Assembly (NCBI GenBank): GCA_036389255.1
Contig: DASVQI010000041.1
Coordinates: 515,462 to 579,461, forward strand
Direction of reading: 5' to 3'
From: JACVRN01 sp036389255
GTDB taxonomy: Bacteria; Acidobacteriota; Blastocatellia; Pyrinomonadales; Pyrinomonadaceae
DNA length: 64,000 nucleotides
Positions 34,122-41,776 of the stretch are shown here, in pieces. Under the pieces are notes generated by a model, which made no database searches, was not told where the DNA came from, and worked only from the letters and a program-made list of their open reading frames with translations. The first letter of the stretch is position 1. The number at the start of each line of letters is the position of its first letter. The translations under genes were made by a program, and so were the position numbers.

Positions 34122-34676
34122 TTAAATGGCGAAAATGTCAGTGACCGGGATGCTGAAGCCCGGCACGACCCCGCCGCCGTCGAGTATATCTTTCTCAGTC
34201 AAAGTCGAGATGTCGCTCAGCGAGCGATAAATTGTGACGGTTCGCAATTTCGGGCTGATTATCCAGACTTGTCTTGCGCCTGCTTCAAGCCACGATTGCA
34301 CCTTTTCTTCCACTTCGCTCACGGTGTCGCCGGGGCTTATAACCTCGACCGCCAAGTCAGGTGCTCCTTCCCAGTAGCCTTTGACTCTACCGATAGCCTC
34401 GACGCGTTCCTGCCTGATGAATGCGATGTCGGGAGCAATCACAGTATCTGGATTGCTCCTAATCTTAAAGCCTGTCTCCGCCGCGTAAACTTTGCCCAGC
34501 TTAGCGCTTTTAACGTGCTGACCGAGCGGCACGGCGAGTTCCATGACGATTCTGCCGTGGTCGTGTCCAGCCGGGGCCATCTGCTTTAGCTCTCCTTCTA
34601 TAAGCTGATAGCGGAAGCGACCGCGCGGCATCTCTAACAGCTCTTCAGCCGTCATCAATTTGGTAACACTACTCAT
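34122..34676 (-). CDS. Uma2-family (DUF820) putative nuclease
   Basis: 184 residues of the PD-(D/E)xK fold family that is very abundant in cyanobacteria and some other phyla. Motifs: YQLIEGELKQMAPAGHDHGRIV, the catalytic APDIAF and DLAVEVISPGD, then the helix Lys in EVEEKVQSWLEAGARQVWIISP. Active-site residues look intact. It sits inside the kor operon with gaps of 19 and 10 bp and in the same direction, so it is co-transcribed with korA and korB. Function of the family in cells is unresolved. Confidence 0.9.
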   Translation of the reverse strand: MSSVTKLMTAEELLEMPRGRFRYQLIEGELKQMAPAGHDHGRIVMELAVPLGQHVKSAKLGKVYAAETGFKIRSNPDTVIAPDIAFIRQERVEAIGRVKGYWEGAPDLAVEVISPGDTVSEVEEKVQSWLEAGARQVWIISPKLRTVTIYRSLSDISTLTEKDILDGGGVVPGFSIPVTDIFAI

Positions 34677-34686
34677 AGCTCTTCAA

Positions 34687-36549
34687 CTACAAATACTCTT
34701 CCACCTTGCGCATGATTTCGCGTATCTGGAAGGGACGGCCCTTGACCTTTGAGAAGGGAATCGCGTCCACCAGATATTTGGCGCGAATCATGGTGCAGAG
34801 CTGGCCCAAGTTCATCTCAGGGATGATTACCGTCTCGAAGCTGCTAAGCACCTCGCCCAGATTCTTCGGGAATGGGTTCAGGTGGCGAAGGTGCGCGCTT
34901 GAGACAGACTTGCCCTCGCGCTGCAACTTTTCTACCGCCGAAGTGATGGAGCCGTAGGTGGAGCCCCAGCCGAGCAGAAGAATCTTGCCACTCTTTTCAC
35001 CAAAGACTTCCACGGGCGGGATGTCGTTTGCCGCGCGGTCAATCTTCTCCTGCCTGAGCTTGACCATGAAGTGATGGTTCTCAGGGTCGTAGTTGACGTT
35101 GCCCGTCAGGTGCTGCTTCTCTATGCCGCCTATGCGGTGCTCAAGTCCCGGCGTGCCGGGAATCGCGTAGGGGCGCGCAAGCGTCTCTTCGTCACGCGCG
35201 TAGGGCATGAAGCCCTCCGGGTCGGTCGTAAACTTAATCTCAATCTTCGGCAACTCATCAATGGCCGGAATCTTCCAAGGCTCCGCGCCGTTCGCCAGAT
35301 AGCCGTCCGAAAGGTAGAAGACCGGCGTCATATATTTGAAGGCGAGCCGTACGGCTTCCAGCGCCATGTGGAAGCAGTCTGCGGGCGTCGAAGGCGCTAT
35401 GACAATCGCCGGGCACTCGCCGTTTCGTCCCCAAACCGCTTGGAAGAGGTCTGCCTGTTCGGTCTTCGTCGGCAGTCCGGTAGAAGGGCCGCCGCGCTGA
35501 ACGTTGATAATCACGAGCGGCAGTTCCGTCATCACCGCGAGCCCTATGGCCTCCTGCTTGAGCGCGACGCCCGGCCCGGATGTCCCGGTCAGCCCTATGT
35601 GGCCCGTGAAGCTCGCGCCGATGGCGGCGCAGATAGCCGCTATCTCGTCTTCGGCCTGAAACGTCTTGACGCCGAAATTCTTATGCCGCGCCAGCTCGTG
35701 CAGTATGTCCGAGGCGGGCGTAATCGGATATGAGCCGTAGAAGAGCGGGCGGCCAGAAAGCTGAGAGGCCGCGACGAAGCCTATGGCCGTCGCCTCGTTG
35801 CCGGTAATCTTACGATACTTGCCGGGCGTAATCTGCGCCTTACGTACGGTGTAGTGCGTGGTGAAGACTTCCGTGGTGTCCGCGAAGTTGTAGCCCGTGC
35901 GCAGCGCAATCTCGTTGGCCTTCTGAACCTCCGGGTTCTTAGAGAACTTGGCGTTAATCCAGTTGAGCGTGGGCTCCATAGGGCGGTCGTAGAGCCAGTA
36001 GAGGACGCCGAGCGCGAAGAAGTTCTTGCACCTATCCATCTCCTTGCGCGAAAGCTTCACCTGCTCCTTCAGCGCGTTCATGTTGAGCGTCGTAATCGGA
36101 AGCTTGTGAACGCGATAGCCCGCGAGCGTGCCGTCTTCGAGCGGGTTCGATTTATAAGCGGCCTTGTCCAGATTGTCTTTCGTGAACTCGTCCGTGTTGA
36201 TTATCAGCGTTCCGCCGTCTTCCAAATCGGAGAGGTTCACTTTCAGCGCCGCCGGGTTCATGGCTACGAGCACGTTCGGCTGGTCGCCGGGCGTCCTTAT
36301 GTCCTGACTCGAAAAGTTCAACTGAAAGCCGGACACGCCCGGCAGGCTTCCGGCAGGGGCGCGAATCTCAGCCGGAAAGTCCGGCAGCGTGGAGATGTCG
36401 TTGCCTACTACAGCCGAAGTGTTAGTGAACTGCGTCCCCGTCAACTGCATGCCGTCGCCGGAGTCCCCGGCAAAACGTATGGTGACGGTCTCGACCTCTT
36501 CAAAATTTTTCTCCGCTTGCTCGTCAGGGTTTTCTATGACAGTACTCAT
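34687..36549 (-). CDS. korA: 2-oxoacid:ferredoxin oxidoreductase, fused gamma-alpha subunit
   Basis: 620 residues. The N-terminal gamma domain (about 20-200) begins IRFAGDSGDGMQLTG. The alpha part has FYGSYPITPASDILHELA and the substrate-side GTSGPGVALKQEAIG and RGGPSTGLPTKTEQADL. A C-terminal domain ends with IPEMNLGQL. Decarboxylates 2-oxoglutarate (or a related 2-oxoacid) to the acyl-CoA and reduces ferredoxin, and can run in reverse. No Fe-S motif in this subunit. Gene order on the minus strand: CBS protein, korA, Uma2, korB, CBS protein. Confidence 0.95.
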   Translation of the reverse strand: MSTVIENPDEQAEKNFEEVETVTIRFAGDSGDGMQLTGTQFTNTSAVVGNDISTLPDFPAEIRAPAGSLPGVSGFQLNFSSQDIRTPGDQPNVLVAMNPAALKVNLSDLEDGGTLIINTDEFTKDNLDKAAYKSNPLEDGTLAGYRVHKLPITTLNMNALKEQVKLSRKEMDRCKNFFALGVLYWLYDRPMEPTLNWINAKFSKNPEVQKANEIALRTGYNFADTTEVFTTHYTVRKAQITPGKYRKITGNEATAIGFVAASQLSGRPLFYGSYPITPASDILHELARHKNFGVKTFQAEDEIAAICAAIGASFTGHIGLTGTSGPGVALKQEAIGLAVMTELPLVIINVQRGGPSTGLPTKTEQADLFQAVWGRNGECPAIVIAPSTPADCFHMALEAVRLAFKYMTPVFYLSDGYLANGAEPWKIPAIDELPKIEIKFTTDPEGFMPYARDEETLARPYAIPGTPGLEHRIGGIEKQHLTGNVNYDPENHHFMVKLRQEKIDRAANDIPPVEVFGEKSGKILLLGWGSTYGSITSAVEKLQREGKSVSSAHLRHLNPFPKNLGEVLSSFETVIIPEMNLGQLCTMIRAKYLVDAIPFSKVKGRPFQIREIMRKVEEYL

Positions 36550-36595
36550 TATTTCGTTTTATCCTCTTCGTTGATGAAAGAGATGAAGAAATTTA

Positions 36596-36628
36596 TTCAT
36601 TGTTTCATTGAATCAATGAAACAATGAA
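36596..36628. repeat. 33-bp perfect palindrome of TTCATTGTTTCATTGA
   Basis: Arms 36596-36611 and 36613-36628 around a single A. A further GAACCGATGAATCAATC follows. Located between the CBS gene and korA. Confidence 0.7.
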
Positions 36629-36645
36629 CCGATGAATCAATCTCC

Positions 36646-37170
36646 TCACCCTCCTTCCTGTGTGTCCATGACCTGCGCCGGTACGGGCGGCAGGTTCATG
36701 GTCTCTTTCGGATAGCTCTCGGCCAGGTACGTGATGATGTCGAAGACGGAGATGGAGCCGTAGAGCTGCCCGTCGCGCACGAGCGGAATGTTGCGGTAGC
36801 CTTTGCGGTTCATCAGCTCGACCGCGTCTCCTATGGTCGCCTCCGACGAGAGCGTCTCGACCGCTTGCGTCATGTAGCGGCTGACGGGAGCATTCATGTC
36901 AACCTCTTCGCCTATGACCTTAGAGATAAGGTCGCGTTCGGTGAAGATGCCCGTGATGCGCCCCGCTTCACAGATGATGGCACAGCCGCCTTCATCTTCC
37001 TTCATGCGATTGATGGCTTCCCGCAGCGTCGTCGTAGGCTCTATGCAGACGTAATCGTCCGTCTCCAGATGATTGACGCTGTCGTTGCGTACGCGGCGCG
37101 GCGAGTCCGTCTTGTCTTCCGGGGTTTCGGGCACACGCTTCTGTCCAGCACCGGGTTGTTCGACTGACAT
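36646..37170 (-). CDS. CBS-pair protein upstream of korA
   Basis: 174 residues. A 35-residue charged, disordered start is followed by two CBS domains: CIEPTTTLREAINRMKEDEGGCAIICEAGRITGIFTERDLISKV, then RYMTQAVETLSSEATIGDAVELMNRKGYRNIPLVRDGQLYGSISVFDIITYLAE. The second contains the RNIPLV and D-x-x-x-Y features of ligand-binding pairs. Same strand as korA, 96 bp away. Likely an AMP/ATP sensor; any link with KorAB is from context only. Confidence 0.88.
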   Translation of the reverse strand: MSVEQPGAGQKRVPETPEDKTDSPRRVRNDSVNHLETDDYVCIEPTTTLREAINRMKEDEGGCAIICEAGRITGIFTERDLISKVIGEEVDMNAPVSRYMTQAVETLSSEATIGDAVELMNRKGYRNIPLVRDGQLYGSISVFDIITYLAESYPKETMNLPPVPAQVMDTQEGG

Positions 37171-37287
37171 TTGTTGAACTTGCTCCTATCGGACGAGATT
37201 CAAGGCAAGTGAGCCGAGAAGAAATTGTATCAATAAAAGAGTGAAAAGTGAAAAATGAGGACTCGAAAGCTCTCTCGGCCAGCGACT

Positions 37288-38556
37288 CTAGGCAGAATTT
37301 CTTCCCTTCAGCTCTTCGTCATAGGGCGACATTTCTACCAGACGCGGGATAATCGAGCGCAGGGCGTCGAGCGCGTAATCAATCTCTTCTTCCGTGTTAT
37401 AGCGCCCGAGCGAAAATCGTATGGAGCCCTGCGCCGCAGTGTAAGGCACATTCATGGCGCGCAGCACGGCGCTTGAGACGTGCGACTCGGCGTTGCAGGC
37501 CGAGCCGGTCGAGACGCACACGCCCGCCTCGTCCAGATGCGCCAGAATGCTCTCGCCTTCAAGATAAGAGAAAGAGATGTTCGCCGTGTTGGGCAAACGC
37601 TTTGCTCTATCCTTTGTGCCGTTCAGGCGCGCGTTCGGGAAAGTCTCAAGAATCGTATCTTCCAACATGTCTCGCAGGCGTCTGATGGTATCGAACCCGT
37701 CGAAGCTGCTCGCAAGCTCGCACGCCGCGCCGAGAGCCACAATGTAAGGGACGGCCTCTGTGCCTGCGCGGCGGCCCTTCTCCTGCCCGCCGCCTATAAA
37801 GAAGGATGGAAGTCGCACGCCTTCGCGTACGTAGAGCGCGCCTACTCCCTTCGGCGCGTGAAGCTTGTGGCCCGAAAGCGAAAAGAGGTCTACGGGCCAG
37901 TCCGCCAGATTGATGGGAATCTTGCCGACGGCCTGCACACCGTCAACGTGAAAGAGCGCGTCGGAATGCTCGCGCACAATTCGCCCGGCCTCTTCTATTG
38001 GAAAGAGCACGCCGGTCTCGTTGTTAGCCAGCATGATAGAGACTACGCAGGTGTCTGCTCTGAGCGCCGCGCGCAAAGCCTCAAGGTCAAGCTCTCCCTC
38101 TTCATTAACATCGAGCCACGTCACCCCATAGCCCTGTCGCTCAAGCCGCTCGCACATGAGCCTCACGGCCTCGTGCTCTACGCGCGTAGTGATGATGTGG
38201 CGCTTCTCCGGCCTCATCTCAAGAGCGCCGCGCAATGCCCAGTTGTCGGACTCCGTCCCGCAGGAGGTGAAGACGATTTCATCAGCCGAGCGAGCGCCTA
38301 AACAATCGGCCACCTGTTGGCGCGCACGGCTGACGCTGGCGCGCATCTCGCGCCCGAAGGTGTGCGCCGACGAAGGATTGCCGTAAAGCTCATTAAGGTA
38401 CGGGCGCATGGCCTCGAAGACCTCCGACGCCACACGCGTAGTTGCGTTGTTGTCCAGATAAACGAGCCCGTCCGGCTTCACCTGCTCGCGGCCCGCTTTC
38501 ATGCTTTCTCTTGGCTTCATCATCGGTTCGCTTCCGTAGTTAAAATCTCTCTTCAC
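37288..38556 (-). CDS. iscS: Cysteine desulfurase, NifS/IscS type
   Basis: 422 residues. PLP lysine in SLSGHKLHAPKGVGALYV, catalytic Cys in STGSACNAESHVSS, opening YLDNNATTRVASEVFEAM. Supplies persulfide sulfur for Fe-S assembly. The short loop after Cys is of the NifS/IscS class. The start is uncertain: a GTG at 38556 overlaps the scaffold gene by 17 bp, an ATG lies at 38523, and the family N-terminus begins about 28 residues in. Co-transcribed with the IscU-BFD gene. Confidence 0.94.
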   Translation of the reverse strand: MKRDFNYGSEPMMKPRESMKAGREQVKPDGLVYLDNNATTRVASEVFEAMRPYLNELYGNPSSAHTFGREMRASVSRARQQVADCLGARSADEIVFTSCGTESDNWALRGALEMRPEKRHIITTRVEHEAVRLMCERLERQGYGVTWLDVNEEGELDLEALRAALRADTCVVSIMLANNETGVLFPIEEAGRIVREHSDALFHVDGVQAVGKIPINLADWPVDLFSLSGHKLHAPKGVGALYVREGVRLPSFFIGGGQEKGRRAGTEAVPYIVALGAACELASSFDGFDTIRRLRDMLEDTILETFPNARLNGTKDRAKRLPNTANISFSYLEGESILAHLDEAGVCVSTGSACNAESHVSSAVLRAMNVPYTAAQGSIRFSLGRYNTEEEIDYALDALRSIIPRLVEMSPYDEELKGRNSA

Positions 38557-39133
38557 CTTCGCGCCAGTGCGCTTCGAGAATCTCTTCTATGAGCGGTCGG
38601 CATGACTGGCAGCCGCCGCCTGCGTTGCAGGCCATAGTGACTTCACGCACCGTGTGAAGGCTCCCGTCGGCAATCAACTGCTCGATTCTCTTTTCCGAGA
38701 CTCCGAAGCACGTGCAGATGAGCGCCTCTTCGCCCGTCCACTCGTCGCGCACTCTCTGGCTGTAACGCGCCACGGCTTCCCTGAGCGCTTCCGCGCAAAG
38801 AAGCGCGCAGTGCTCCTTCTCTCGCGGTGGCGAGCCGAAATATTCGCGCAGGGTTTCCTGTAGAAGGCCGCAGGCGTTGGCCGCCTCAGCCGTCGTCAGG
38901 CCCTTGATAATCTCCGCCGTGACGGAGGCGCAAGCTATCAGGTAGCCGCAGCCCGCAGCCTTGAACCGGGCATCCGAGATGACCTGCGTCTCTGTGTCCA
39001 GCTTCAAAGAGAGACGCACGACCGCGCCGCAGACAAAAGAGCCTGTCTCGGCGCTTGCGTCCGCCTCCGCCACGTCGCCCACATTCTGCGGAGTCAGGAA
39101 ACGCTCTCGGATACGGTCAGGATAATAGGGCAT
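38540..39133 (-). CDS. IscU-like Fe-S scaffold fused to a BFD [2Fe-2S] domain
   Basis: 197 residues. IscU/NifU-N domain at 1-125 with the three scaffold Cys (C35, C62, C109). The Asp that normally follows the first Cys (CGD) is Ala here (C35-G-A37). A bacterioferritin-associated ferredoxin domain follows at 138-185 with C140, C142, C169-x5-C175 and C178 (ICTCFGVSEKRI...CNAGGGCQSC). There is no C-terminal Nfu domain, so this is the NifU layout lacking its third part. Overlaps iscS. The MITE-core repeat and the SufR-type operator lie just upstream. Confidence 0.93.
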   Translation of the reverse strand: MPYYPDRIRERFLTPQNVGDVAEADASAETGSFVCGAVVRLSLKLDTETQVISDARFKAAGCGYLIACASVTAEIIKGLTTAEAANACGLLQETLREYFGSPPREKEHCALLCAEALREAVARYSQRVRDEWTGEEALICTCFGVSEKRIEQLIADGSLHTVREVTMACNAGGGCQSCRPLIEEILEAHWREGEERF

Positions 39134-39174
39134 CTCTAGGATGATATTTCAAAACAGACGGTTAATAAAACTTT

Positions 39175-39270
39175 TCACCGCAGAGGCGCAGAGAGACGCT
39201 GAGGGGGCGCAGAGGAATTGAATGCTTTTCTCTGCGCCCCCTCTCGCGTTCCTCCGCGTCTCTGCGGTGA
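39175..39270. repeat. MITE-core repeat, copy 3 (ends not clear)
   Basis: TCACCGCAG (39175-39183) to CTGCGGTGA (39262-39270), the same CGCAGAGRCGCAGAGAGACGC palindrome as in the other three copies. No GGTAGTG-type ends are seen. GATATTTC (39143-39150) and GTTATTTC (39281-39288) might be a degraded target duplication, 7 of 8 identical. It separates the isc genes from the regulator's promoter. Confidence 0.65.
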
Positions 39271-39305
39271 TTTTAATCCTGTTATTTCCTGCATCCAGAT
39301 TAAAG

Positions 39306-39319
39306 CAACCATTCGGTTG
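39306..39319. promoter_or_regulatory. SufR-type operator CAAC-N6-GTTG
   Basis: CAACCATTCGGTTG, matching the CAAC-N6-GTTG inverted repeat I recall for cyanobacterial SufR. It overlaps the first three bases of the -35 box of the adjacent sufR-like gene, the position expected for autorepression. Confidence 0.75.
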
Positions 39320-39345
39320 ACAAAAGATGAAGGGGCTCCTATCAT
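39317..39345 (+). promoter_or_regulatory. Consensus sigma-70 promoter giving a leaderless sufR-like mRNA
   Basis: TTGACA (39317-39322), 17-bp spacer, TATCAT (39340-39345). The GTG start is only 6 bases beyond the -10 box, so transcription should begin at or next to the start codon; no ribosome site exists. Confidence 0.75.
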
Positions 39346-39351
39346 CGAATT

Positions 39352-39999
39352 GTGTCTACGACAGTGGTAAATCTGGCAGGGTCGCGGGAGCGAGTTATAC
39401 ACCTTCTGCGCTCGCAGGGGAGCGTGAATGCCGACGAGCTTGCGCGCCAGTTGGGGATTAGCCGCCAGTGCGTCAAAAAGCATCTGGATGTGCTTGAGCG
39501 AGACGGCTACGTGGAGCACAACAGCGAGCGCAAGGAGCGCGGGCGGCCCTCGCACATGTACAGGCTGACGGCGAAAGCCACCACCGAGCTTTTTCCAAAG
39601 CGCTACGACCTGCTGGCCCGTTCTGTCTTGCAACAGATAAATGCCGTCTGGGGCGAGCGCGGTCTTAACACCATCTTCTGCGGCTGTGCCGAAGAGATGG
39701 TTTCGCGCTTCAGGCCGCATCTGAAGGGATTGGGTTTCGACGCGCGCGTGCTGCGGCTCGCGGAGCTACTGGACGAAGAGGGCTACGATGCCGAGGCGGA
39801 GCGGCTGGCCGACGGCTCATACCTGCTGAGCGAATGGAATTGTCCCTTGACGGACGTGGCGCGTGACTATCGCCAGTTGTGCGAGCGCGAGCTACAGGTT
39901 TACAAAGAGCTTTTAGAGACGGAAGTTTTCCGCGAGTCGCGCATAGCAGGCGGCGCATCGCGCTGCATCTATCGCGTGCTCAAGCCGAAAAGAAAGTGA
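39352..39999 (+). CDS. sufR: SufR-like Fe-S cluster-sensing transcriptional repressor
   Basis: 215 residues, GTG start. An N-terminal winged helix (about 10-75: LLRSQGSVNADELARQLGISRQCVKKHLDVLERDGYVE and a GRPSHMYRLT wing) is followed by a sensor domain. Three Cys, C164, C177 and C205, sit in NCPLTDVARDYRQLC and ASRCIYRV, the same spacing (x12, x27) as I recall for the cluster ligands of cyanobacterial SufR. Additional C110/C112 (FCGC). Flanked by isc genes on one side and mrp/erpA on the other; expected to repress Fe-S biogenesis genes when loaded with a cluster. Confidence 0.88.
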   Translation: MSTTVVNLAGSRERVIHLLRSQGSVNADELARQLGISRQCVKKHLDVLERDGYVEHNSERKERGRPSHMYRLTAKATTELFPKRYDLLARSVLQQINAVWGERGLNTIFCGCAEEMVSRFRPHLKGLGFDARVLRLAELLDEEGYDAEAERLADGSYLLSEWNCPLTDVARDYRQLCERELQVYKELLETEVFRESRIAGGASRCIYRVLKPKRK

Positions 40000-40055
40000 C
40001 GAATTAAGAGAAGGTTAAGAGAAGGCTTTTCTTCTAGTGACTTATCATTGATTTT

Positions 40056-41147
40056 ATGTCGAATGTAACGGAACAGAGTGTGCTGGATGCCTTGCGCGGG
40101 GTGAGAGACCCGGACTTGCACAAGGACATAGTGACGCTGGGCTTTATAAGAGATTTGAAGATTGAGGGCGGCGCTGTGTCTTTCCGCATTGTGCTGACCA
40201 CGCCCGCCTGTCCCGTCAAAGAGCAGATGGAGACGCAGGCGCGAGAGCTGGTTTCGGCATTAGCGGGCGTCGAATCGGTCAGCGTAGTGATGGATGCCGA
40301 AGTGCCTAAAGGTCGCGGGCTTGGCGACAAGGTGACTGTGCCGGGCGTGCGCAACATTATAGCCGTCTCGTCGGGCAAGGGCGGCGTGGGTAAATCTACG
40401 GTCGCGGTCAATCTGGCAGTCTCGCTGGCCTTGAATGGGGCGCGTGTGGGACTCATGGACGCGGACGTCTACGGGCCGAACGTGCCGCTCATGCTGGGCG
40501 TATCGAACGCGCAGCCGCAGGTCGTCCCGAACGAGAACAAGCTCATTCCGGTGGAAGCCTACGGCGTGAAGATGATGTCAATGGCGCTCTTGCAGCCGGG
40601 CGACAAGCCCATGGTGGTGCGCGGGCCGATTCTTCACGGGCTGGTCAGGCAGTTTCTTTCCGACGTGCGCTGGGGCGAGCTGGATTATTTGATTGTTGAC
40701 ATGCCACCGGGGACGGGCGACGTGCAACTAAGCTTAGCCCAGCTTGTGCCTGTGCAGGGCGCTGTCCTCGTGACCACTCCGCAGGAAGTGGCGGTCGCGG
40801 ACGTCCGGCGCGCTCTGAGAATGTTTGAGATGGTGGCCGTGCCTGTTCTGGGCGTCGTTGAGAATATGAGCTACTTCGTAGCCCCCGACACCGGCACCCG
40901 TTACGACATCTTCGGTGCGGGCGGCGGCGAAAAGCTTGCCACGCAGTACGGCGTGCCTTTTCTAGGCGCTGTGCCTCTGGGCATGGAGGTGCGGGAAGGT
41001 GGGGACAAGGGCGTGCCCGTGGTCATAGGCCAGCCGGATTCGCCTCAATCGCAAGCCTTCCGGCGTGTGGCCGAAGAGGTCGCGCGACAGGTTTCCATTG
41101 AGGCCATGAAGCCGGAGCTGGTTATACTGGGCAAGGCCCAATCGTAA
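40056..41147 (+). CDS. mrp: Mrp/ApbC family Fe-S cluster carrier ATPase
   Basis: 363 residues. N-terminal MIP18/DUF59 domain (1-85: VLDALRGVRDPDLHKDIVTLGF). The ParA/MinD-type P-loop is SSGKGGVGKSTVAVNLA (about 106-122), followed by VDMPPGTGDVQLSL. The typical C-terminal CxxC of Mrp proteins is not present (ENMSYFVAPDTGTRYDIFG has no Cys), so cluster binding by the usual site is doubtful. 56 bp after the sufR-like gene, likely in the same unit. Confidence 0.93.
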   Translation: MSNVTEQSVLDALRGVRDPDLHKDIVTLGFIRDLKIEGGAVSFRIVLTTPACPVKEQMETQARELVSALAGVESVSVVMDAEVPKGRGLGDKVTVPGVRNIIAVSSGKGGVGKSTVAVNLAVSLALNGARVGLMDADVYGPNVPLMLGVSNAQPQVVPNENKLIPVEAYGVKMMSMALLQPGDKPMVVRGPILHGLVRQFLSDVRWGELDYLIVDMPPGTGDVQLSLAQLVPVQGAVLVTTPQEVAVADVRRALRMFEMVAVPVLGVVENMSYFVAPDTGTRYDIFGAGGGEKLATQYGVPFLGAVPLGMEVREGGDKGVPVVIGQPDSPQSQAFRRVAEEVARQVSIEAMKPELVILGKAQS

Positions 41148-41210
41148 AAGGGAATTTGCAATCTTAAGATAGGCAAAGCCAAAATATCAGAGATATAGGA
41201 GAGAGAGAAA

Positions 41211-41567
41211 ATGGCAGCAGTAGAGACTCCGACAGTAACGTTGGAATTAACAGAGAACGCGGCCACAGAGGTCAGGAAGTTCATGGCGAGCGAAGATGGC
41301 TTACCCGAAACGGCCGGTCTTCGCGTGAGGGTCGTGCCGGGCGGTTGCTCCGGCTTCCAGTACAGCCTGAACATAGAAGAGGAGTCACGACAGGGCGACT
41401 ACATTCTGGAGCAGAACGGCGTGCGCCTCTTCGTTGACATGTTCAGTGGCCAGTATTTGAACGGCGTCAAGATTGATTACGTGAGCGGCGTGATGGGCTC
41501 CGGGTTCACCTTTACAAACCCGAACGCCACAGGGAGCTGCGGCTGCGGCTCTTCATTCACGGCCTAA
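41211..41567 (+). CDS. erpA: A-type Fe-S carrier (ErpA/IscA)
   Basis: 118 residues with the three A-type Cys: C46 in VVPGGCSGFQYSL and C110-G-C112 in GSCGCGSSF. Delivers clusters to target apoproteins. Good ribosome site (AGGAGAG). The gene closes the isc-sufR-mrp-erpA locus, and a strong terminator follows. Confidence 0.96.
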   Translation: MAAVETPTVTLELTENAATEVRKFMASEDGLPETAGLRVRVVPGGCSGFQYSLNIEEESRQGDYILEQNGVRLFVDMFSGQYLNGVKIDYVSGVMGSGFTFTNPNATGSCGCGSSFTA

Positions 41568-41598
41568 AGCCTGACGTAATAAGTTAAAAGAGTAGATG

Positions 41599-41660
41599 GC
41601 GCGAGGGCCGAAGTGCGGCCTGCCGGTTGGCGGCAGGCGGTGCTTCGCCTCGCGCTTTTT
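41599..41660 (+). terminator. Rho-independent terminator of erpA
   Basis: Nested stems GCGCGAGG/CCTCGCGC (41599-41606, 41648-41655) and GCCTGCC/GGCAGGC (41618-41624, 41632-41638), then TTTTT. Confidence 0.9.
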
Positions 41661-41776
41661 CTGTTCCAAGCCGGGCTACGGCTTCTGAGGACTAGACCGC
41701 GCGCGGCTTTTCTGAGAAACTACCGCTTCACCCTAAAAGCCAGTTGATTCCCATCTTCATCTATAGGAGAAAGCTG

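Noticed and set aside
34103..34686. Target duplications or terminal repeats marking insertion of the Uma2 gene
   Set aside because: I could not find matching direct or inverted repeats at its borders.
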